Source: Stereum hirsutum FP-91666 SS1
Lineage: Eukaryota > Basidiomycota > Agaricomycetes > Russulales > Stereaceae
DNA: 64,000 nucleotides
Assembly: GCF_000264905.1 (NCBI RefSeq)
Contig: NW_006763143.1
Coordinates: forward strand, 912,923-976,922
Reading direction: 5' to 3'
Made by a program: the position numbers and the translations under genes. Below, one piece after another: positions 57,284 through 64,000 of this stretch (position 1 is the stretch's first letter; each line of letters opens with the position of its first letter). Below the pieces are notes generated by a model. It did not search any database and was not told the origin of the DNA. It was given only the letters and a program-made list of their open reading frames with translations.

Positions 57284-59077
57284 CTAAATAGATCGTCTCG
57301 TGCCACTTTCACTGAACATTTTCCTACTCGGGCCTGGGGCCACGGTCGCCTGACTGTCGATGGGGTCGGGGCCATGCTGAAGAAGGAGACGAACCGCCTC
57401 ATCCTTGCCTAAGATGGATGCTATTTGGAGCGGACTGTGAGGGACGTATGTCGCTTGGACATTGATTGGTGCGCCTTTGTCAAGGAGCAGTTGGATGAGC
57501 GGTTGGTCGTCGCCTCTAACGGCGATGTGATGGCACTACCATTGATACCACCTAGGGCTTTGATATCGGCACCGCAGTCAAGTAGCACAGCGACTGTGTC
57601 TCTGTGGCCGCCAGCCACTGCAGCCTGGAGAGGAGTTCCGAAGATCCTTCCACCGATGTTGACGTCCTCTCCGTCCTCTAGCGTGGCTCTAACGAGCTCA
57701 ACGTCACCTTCCAACGGGTTGAGATCGTGTTTTCCTGGAACATTGGCGCTGCCCAGGATACCTTCAGATACCTTCTGCATGATGGCGTGTACTTCGTCGT
57801 CAGGTAGGAAGCCACCAGTCATCGTCGTGAGCTGCGGCAATCCCATATCCAGTCCACTGATCGAAGAAAATGAAATACGTTAGATATAGAGTTCGATTAT
57901 AGAGGAAGAAGAAGATACACGACGAATGAGTTCTCCATGAACATCGCCTCCGTAGGACCAATGAGCTGGAATCATTCGAAGTAAGCTCGAAAGGAACATC
58001 ATAAGCGACAGTAAGAGTTCGCACCATGACTTGTAAGGCCTCAGGCGAAGCTACCGACACCGAGTGGCTCAGATATCGTTCGTCCACGCAATTCCATCGG
58101 CTGAGAGCAATGAACAAGTCGCACTCAGTAGCCACTTGAAGTGCTGGGAAGGATCACGAACGAATTTAGGGAGAAGGAGGTTCAGCGGTATATCATGGTC
58201 CTCCACCGGTGATTCCAGCTTCTACAAAACACCTCAAACAAATCAGTCGTGGCCAAAACAAGATGATAGAACTTTAGCAACCTCATCCCGTGGTATGTAA
58301 CCCGGAGAATCCTTGTACCCGTTATTCACGAACCGTTTCGCCTTCCACCCCTGACACAGTTTGATCCGCATCCGGAGCAAGTCCCTCCACGGCTGTACTA
58401 GACCTAACCATGATGGAGGCTTGGTGCTCAGAACGTGTGAACCTCGACACCGATGTATCTGCGGTCAAAAGAACCGCAGTGTACTTCAGGCTCAAATCAT
58501 CGGAGGAGTCGACGCTCACAGCGAACGTCCAAGATGATGTCTTGCAATAGTGGGTGACGAGCGTGATCTGCTGGAATTTGACACCGCATCCGAGTTTCTT
58601 GTTGGCAAAAGTCTCCCAGGATGGGCTGTGTTTTTGCACTTATTTCTTGATCATGTCGTTGCGGTAGTCTTTGAGCATCTCTTTGACCAAAGGGGCCTTC
58701 AGTACCAGGACAGCACCCTCAAGCTTGGAGGACGTGTGTTTGAGCTCGAAAGAAGTGTCCGCAGGTAAAGTAGCCCTGTGAGCAGTCAAGATCAAAAATC
58801 AGTTATCGCAGGTAGAAGCAATCGTATTCACTCACCCGGACACAGAACCGCCGGGTTTGACTTGTGTGATCGTCGTGCTATGAAGTGGCCCCGGGTCAAG
58901 GGCCTTCTCCGCAGCTAAAGTCTCCAGGTCCTTTGGTTGTTCAAAGCCATCTGAGACCCCCAGTCGTTCATGAGAGGGATCATCAGCGAGAAGAGAGGCA
59001 TTGAAGAGACGATAGAATTTTCCATCGGCGATATAACCAACTTGGTCGGCAAGTTTGATAGGCCCCCATTCAGGAGA
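57284..59077 (-). pseudogene. Broken gene of an Agaricomycete family with ankyrin repeats
   Basis: Read from 59077 downwards: SPEWGPIKLADQVGYIADGK with FYRLFNASLLADDPSHERLG, then TLPADTSFELKHTSSKLEGA, HSPSWETFANKKLGCGVKFQ, EDHDIPLNLLLPKFVRDPSQ, ATECDLFIALSRWNCVDERY, and ankyrin repeats VNIGGRIFGTPLQAAVAGGH, RDTVAVLLDCGADIKALGGI, HHIAVRGDDQPLIQLLLDKG and SPLQIASILGKDEAVRLLLQ, ending at TAG 57284. The first part belongs to a large unnamed Agaricomycete family. Three lesions: no 5' end (it begins exactly where the Helitron ends), an in-frame TAA at about 58638-58640 inside a conserved block, and a one-base frameshift at about 57533 between two ankyrin repeats. The original role is unknown. Confidence 0.7.
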
Positions 59078-59118
59078 CAAGACTTACCGGAGCTTCGCCC
59101 CGATTGTTTGCAAATGTA

Positions 59119-59152
59119 CAGAGAGAGTATGTAGAGAGAGAGAGAGTATGTA
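59119..59152 (+). repeat. GAGAGAGTATGTA direct repeat / GA microsatellite
   Basis: GAGAGAGTATGTA at 59121-59133 is followed by a longer GA run ending again in GAGAGAGTATGTA (to 59152). It lies inside the Helitron between the Rep-helicase stop and the terminal hairpin. Confidence 0.9.
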
Positions 59153-59170
59153 TTTATTGTACTAACTAAA

Positions 59171-62100
59171 CTAAATCAATATTTCAAGGAAGGTAACATT
59201 CAATAGGTTGCTCTCCCCGGGCAGTAAACGTACGAGTCCGTCCTCCCGCCTGCGAATACGAGATAACGCAGTGTAAAGCTGGCCGTGAGAGAAAACAGGG
59301 ATTGTGCCGTCGACACCAACCTTATCTAATGTCAATCCCTGGCAGCTATTGAACGTGGTACAGTAAGCAAGTCCCAGAGGGTATTGTCTGCGAAGTAAGG
59401 TGTGGCCTGAGGACAATGTCTGAGTGAAGGGTATCCGAGGAAGTAAAATAGAAGGGCCAACAGCGACAATGGCACCATGAGTGTTCGGGCGCAGCAAACG
59501 TACAGAGACCAAACGGTAACCTACATCATCGACCACTACTCGGGCATTCTTAACTAACCCGCGTGTGATCGACATGTTTCGTAGGATTCTACAAACACAT
59601 CCACGCTTCAGACGGAGGGTATGTGCTGGAATTCCGTGGATAGTATGAGATGCCACCCAATGCAGTATAGCATCGGGTACAACTTCCGCGTCGTCGAGAC
59701 CAGCATCGTCGGCTTCTTTCAAAGAATCGGATGCGAAGTATGACTGGGCAGTCCCAGGAAGGCGGCGAAGAATGGTATCGTTGTACGAATCGACCTGGGC
59801 ATTTGTAGGCGCAAGGATCGACCGAGACACGCACTTTTCGGGATGACGAAGAATATCACCCGGAAAGGTGAACGCGATGAGGTCCTCGGGCTCCGTACAG
59901 CTTTCGAGCATGCGGAGTGGAACTTGTGGCCCAGCGCCATCACCGATGGCGTCCACATAGGCTGCGAAATCCGGATCCTCCGCATTGCGAATGGGGATGG
60001 TGAGATGTCGGATTTGAAAGATATTCCAAAGCGGCGAGGACTTTATTGATGCGTCGATGACTTGTGCTCGGGAGCCTCCACGAATGACCGGGCACGTTTG
60101 ACGGAAGTCGCCTAGTAGTATGACGATCTTGCCACCAAAGGGTAGGTCGTTCCCCATAACCAAGCGACAGACCTCATCTACGCAGGAGAAAACCGCGCGA
60201 TTTCCCATGGGAGTTTCGTCGATGAGGATGACTGCTGCTTCTCGAATCAACTCGGCCCTGGTGTCATTGGCATTAATCGGACTCTTCAAGAACTCGTTAT
60301 TAGAGTTGACGGGGACCTGGATGTAAGCGTCAATCAGCATGAATTCGACAGAAGTCGGCAGCACAGCTATTACCTTAAATGTAGAATGTGTTGTTCGGCC
60401 CCCGCGATAGAGTTGGGCAGCGAAGGCGGCAATGGCAGTCGGAAGAATGATGAGACCATGAGAACGGAGATGGTCGGCGAGGGTATTCATGAGAAAAGTC
60501 TTTCCACGACCGGCTTTCCCGTCAACGAAGAGATAGAGTGGCTGCTGATATTGGACGGCGGTCACAATCTCGTCAAAAATGGCGGCCTGTTCGTGAGTGA
60601 GATTCTGGAAAGCATCACTCGCACGTTGAGCGAGTTGTCGTGGATCTGCGCCCCATTGGAGAAGTTCATGTTCGACCTCTCGACCACGAGTCTGGACGTC
60701 TGGTAATCCGAAGTCGACGAGTGTCTTGCCGTGCTCAGCGAGGAATCCAGACATCTCTCGAAGCGCACCATGTTGACCTGCAATTGGATTATTGCCTGTG
60801 CGGAGGGTATAGTCGAGGCAAAGTCGGTCTCTGAAGCGATTCCAGAAGGCGACAGGTGAGGAAATACAATCATTGATGAGAAGATCAACGAGTAATATTC
60901 TGATCTGGCGAGGCGTGTAGAGGGCTTGTATCGCCTCCGTCATCGCATACTCGGCCTCATGTTCATCGTCGAAGAGCCCTGATGCCACGGCAGCTTCCTG
61001 GAAGGTGGCGTGCAGTTGCCCACCGACGATTCGTAGTTCATCGAAAGAGCGTGAGGGGCGGTGTTGCAAAAGACGACGTAGATAGAACCTTTCGCCTTCA
61101 GCAACGCGAGCCGAGTGGAGGCGACATACGTGATAATTTTGCTCTAGTCGCAGAATGACATGCATAGGGGCCACTCCGTTGATGGGTGCGCTTTCTCGGA
61201 AGTAGTTCGGCCGGTGATCTCGAGCAGCGTTGAACTTTTCTGTTCGAAACAATGCCCAGTATTCACCGTACAGAAGGTCGTCAAAGTTGCGCTGAACACC
61301 GCGGTGTTCAAAGACACCATGGGGGCGTACAAAATAATGATCGAGAACGGAAGACGAGGCGCCCGGTACTCCTCGACGAGTTGCATATTGACGGTGTGTA
61401 CGGTCTTCTGGTACATGAACGGGGAGAGCGGTGACTCCAGGTTTCTTCTTGGTGACATGATAGCCTAATATACGCCACGTCGCCTCGCCGGAAGAGAGAT
61501 ACCGTGCACGAAGGTAGTCTTCTATCTCGTCAACGGGTTCGGATTCCTCGCCAGGGAGCCGAAATCTGAACCGCGTACGATCAGGACCTGTAATTCGAGC
61601 ACAAAATAAGTCAATATATCAGGCCGGCACATGGGTTTAGCTAAACATACCTTTGTGGATGTACTTAAATAGATACTGAAACAGGTGTGAAGAGCTTGCG
61701 ACCTCGAAGTTGATGTGGCACCGGAATTTTTGCAGCAGGATCAAACAGTACGGCACGACATACTGATCCTGAACTGAACGGCGACGATATTGAACACGGC
61801 CTTCGTCATCAATGGTGGTTATCGGGTTGATAGGCTTGGGGTAGCGGAACCTGCAACGCTTCTCCTTCGTGATAGGGTCCTCGCGGGCACAGTAGCTACT
61901 TTGCGCCTGGAGATCGTGACCGTGGATCATAAACTCGGTGACGAGGAGTCGATCGACTGGATCGCTTGGTAGCTCAGCGGACACGATAGAGTCGATGGAT
62001 TGGGGGTCGAGGCAAGGGGACCGAAACCTAACTAGGATGTGTGCATGGGGAAGCCCGCGCTTCTGGAACTCGACGGAGAGAATGATATAGACGAGGCCTC

Positions 62101-63425
62101 CGGCGTTGGGGAACATCTCTTCGAGGACCGACATCAGCCGCGATAATTTCCGTCTGAAGACCCTGCAGATGAGAACGGGACGGTCTGCGTATGTTTGGCC
62201 TGGAAGCAGCTGAGACTGGATCTCTGGCCAGTTCGCGTTGCACGTCATCGTCACAAAGAATGTAGGGCCACCGAGATTCGCCGCAATGGCAAGGGAATCT
62301 GCGATCTGGTCGGCAGCCCAACGATCCGATCCTAAGAAAGAAGAAGGAAGGTAGACGTTCTCCGAAGGGATCACGTCCTCGTTCGCACCCATAAGTGCAG
62401 AATCTTCTTGACGCAACCGAAGCTGATTCATTCGAACGTAGTTCAAGCGTGCATCCAAGTTGCGACTGAACATGTCAACAACATACTCGTTCGTGAGCCG
62501 ACCGAAGACATTGAAGCGCTGTTCACGCAAAAGCAGCGCTCGATAATGCCAGATTTGAGTCGTGGGTGAGTCAGCATCACCGCCGGCGGCGCCATGTTGG
62601 GCGTTGTAGCCCTCGGTGAGCTGGTCAGGAGTTCCGTGCCTACCCCAACCTGGCGTACCGTGAGGAAACAGGAGAGGATACGAGAGCGGCTCCCACAGCC
62701 TGCTGTACATGTGGATCCGCTGCTCGCGACCGTTGACACGCTGTATCACGAGCTGCCTTCCACGAACATCAAGTTGAGTAGTGTTTTCGTAAGACATGAT
62801 CGCTGCGACTTCATTGCCAGGTCCTGGATCGGAGAGAACGAGTTCGGCGGAAGGGTATAATGCAGGGGGAAGCTGAGAAAGAGCACGGATAGCGTGCACG
62901 AACGGATTGATACGCTGTAACGCTGATCGTAGGAGGGCGATGAGAGCGTGAGGGACATCCTGGGCGCTATTCGGATGAGGGAGGTTGGTGACGGATGTGT
63001 TCTCCATCAAAGCATCGTAGAGGAGCCATCGAACGGCTGAGTTTGTATGAGTGGGACGGACGCGGTGATATATCTTGCCTTGGACTGCGAACATGCCACC
63101 GTGTGTATTTGGGAATTTGTGGGAGGTCTCCATTGACGCAAAAGAGAACACGAGATTCAGCTTTCGTGACAGCTTTGAGATATGTGGATGCTGCATGAGG
63201 GTGGTGTATTCCGCAGGCAAGGGCGGCAAGTTAGATACATCTGCAAGTCGAGCACCGCGATCGCCACAGCAGAACCCAGCCTTTTCACCTGTCAAGAGGA
63301 GGATTCCACAGTGTCGACAGGCGTTATAAGAGGTCGTCGTCTTGATCTTGAGGTTATCGCACCGGTAAGAACGGTACCCGCCTAGCCCTTGTTGGGTGCG
63401 GATAGATTCCAGAGTAGTACGAAGG
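59171..63425 (-). CDS. Helitron Rep-helicase (HUH endonuclease + Pif1-like helicase)
   Basis: The frame is open from about 63425 to the stop at 59171 with one 63-nt intron (61588-61650). N-terminal zinc-like motif YNACRHCGILLLTGEKAGFC (63240-63320). Helitron-like N domain: NVYLPSSFLGSDRWAADQIA, GPTFFVTMTCNANWPEIQSQ. Rep: the HUH motif in KRGLPHAHILVRF and the two-tyrosine motif QYLFKYIHKG, split by the intron before GPDRTRFRF. Helicase: Walker A VDGKAGRGKTFLMNTL, Walker B VILIDETPMGNR, GDFRQTCPVI, LAYCTTFNSCQGLTLDKVGV and QLYTALSRIRR. Every catalytic motif is present and I find no stop or frameshift, so the protein may be functional and the element autonomous. The first exon and start codon are unresolved: a stop lies just above 63425 in this frame, so an upstream exon must splice in. 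Confidence 0.9.
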
Positions 63426-63649
63426 TTACAAGATTAGATACCCTACATGTACTACTCGCGAGCGCATATATACGAAGTAGTTGTTTGTGCGGAACAAACA
63501 ACGTAAAGAATAACAAATACGAATGTGAAAGAACGAACGATGCAAGTCGGCGAGTGTGGCGTAAGTAGGTTCGTGTGGCGTACGAACTTACTTCGCATAA
63601 CTCCGCCGCCTTACACTCTCCCTCACTGAGCCGAACTCGGCTCATGCAA

Positions 63650-64000
63650 TCAACGTATGTCCATCATAGGAGGAGGAGGAGGAGGAGTCGAGGCAGGAGG
63701 AGGTGGCTGAGAGTACGAGCTCTGAATCCCATGAGGTGAGTAGTAATTACTCTGCGGAGCAACTTGACCGTTCGCATAGTTTGCGATGCTCGGTAAGGAG
63801 TTCTGCCCCGCTTGATAGTACGCGTTGTTCGTTTGAACACCAAACTGGTTGGCCTGATAGTTATAGCCGTTGTTGTTCAACGGTTGAATAGGTCCAGAGT
63901 AAGTCTGACCGAATGGCAGACTCGAATTGTTCCGATACTCGTTTGAGGATAACGAGGACTGAGCGATGCCTAGCGATCGGTGGGACGGGGTAGAAATGGG
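63650..64000 (-). CDS. 3' end of a Q/N/P-rich protein running off the right edge
   Basis: The minus-strand frame is open from base 64000 to TGA at 63650-63652. It reads, in part, SLPFGQTYSGPIQPLNNNGY, NYQANQFGVQTNNAYYQAGQ, NSYYSPHGIQSS-like stretches and a run of prolines ending MMDIR. Composition (Gln, Asn, Tyr, Pro) suggests a disordered tail of a transcription or RNA-binding factor. It could be a host gene next to the Helitron, a captured fragment within it, or a disordered N-terminal exon of the Rep-helicase; the stop codon argues against the last. No family recognised. Confidence 0.5.
   Translation of the reverse strand, partial: PISTPSHRSLGIAQSSLSSNEYRNNSSLPFGQTYSGPIQPLNNNGYNYQANQFGVQTNNAYYQAGQNSLPSIANYANGQVAPQSNYYSPHGIQSSYSQPPPPASTPPPPPPMMDIR

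Larger units (their letters stand above)
59078..63425 (-). mobile_element. Helitron (rolling-circle transposon), 5' end not located
   Basis: The element carries a Rep-helicase gene on the minus strand. Its 3' terminus is placed at 59078: the minus strand there reads CGGGGCGAAGCTCCG (a six-pair stem with one G-T pair and a GAA loop, 59088-59102), then GTAAGT and CTTG, followed by T. Helitrons end in a short hairpin, a few bases and CTRR (usually CTAG), inserted before T; here the last four bases are CTTG. The right (5') end is not resolved and could lie between 63425 and 63650 or beyond the window. No terminal inverted repeats or target duplication are expected for this class. Confidence 0.8.

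Noticed and set aside
57510..57540. 24-nt intron to explain the ankyrin frame change
   Set aside because: GTAGTG...TTAG would be far below the minimum intron length; a one-base frameshift is simpler.
1..64000. tRNA, rRNA, CRISPR arrays, telomeric repeats
   Set aside because: I scanned for T-loop GGTTCRANNCC contexts, rRNA-like blocks, regularly spaced repeats and TTAGGG arrays and found none that hold up.

Overview
This window reads as nuclear DNA of a filamentous basidiomycete, most likely an Agaricomycete. Genes lie close together on both strands. Most are split by many introns of about 50-90 bp with GT...AG borders and a CTAAC/CTGAC-like branch region. Several families are typical of mushroom-forming fungi: a DUF6533 membrane protein, basidiomycete HapX, fragments of kinesin-light-chain-type TPR genes, an unnamed Agaricomycete family with ankyrin repeats, and a Helitron. 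I see no tRNA, rRNA or CRISPR. Where I worked out full exon sets (HapX, DUF423, C2H2 protein, GNAT, PalI, beta-trefoil protein, Ohr, Ldh2-type protein, single-pass membrane protein) the spliced lengths are exact multiples of three.

Layout. 0-9 kb: end of a PPR protein, the iron regulator HapX (-), a 3.1 kb stretch without a gene I can support, and a glycerophosphodiester transporter of the Git1 type (-) whose upstream region carries a poly-A retroinsertion with target-site duplication. 9-20 kb: mitochondrial regulator Sls1 (+), rRNA methyltransferase Spb1 (-), a DUF423/TMEM256 membrane protein (+) and an unknown single-zinc-finger protein (+). 20-27.5 kb: a GNAT acetyltransferase, a PalI/Rim9 membrane protein and an AT-richer DUF6533 gene, all +. 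27.5-30 kb: decayed TPR gene pieces in both orientations. 30-34 kb: a secreted agmatinase-like ureohydrolase, a beta-trefoil protein and a small unknown protein, all -. 35-42 kb: a DCAF11/WDR23-like WD40 protein (-) sharing a divergent promoter with a TBL1/Sif2-like co-repressor WD40 protein (+), then a GHITM-type mitochondrial membrane protein (+). 42-48 kb: Syo1, the ribosomal-protein import adaptor (-), a mitochondrial Ohr peroxidase (+) and an Ldh2/malate dehydrogenase-type oxidoreductase with a 9-nt microexon (-). 49-57 kb: a single-pass membrane protein rich in PSAPP/PPxY motifs (-) and SIN3 (-). 57-64 kb: a broken ankyrin gene, a Helitron whose Rep-helicase frame is intact as far as it can be read and whose 3' end falls at the edge of that broken gene, and a Q/P-rich frame running off the right edge.

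Most of the window is ordinary core biology: ribosome biogenesis (Spb1, Syo1), mitochondria (PPR, Sls1, GHITM, Ohr) and chromatin co-repression (SIN3, TBL1/Sif2-like). The accessory and least ordinary parts are 24-30 kb and 57-64 kb. I found no convincing new multi-gene system. The best leads are the Helitron and its insertion junction, the retroinsertion next to a CACGTG site, the Ldh2 microexon, two GC-AG introns, and the PPxY/PSAPP membrane protein.
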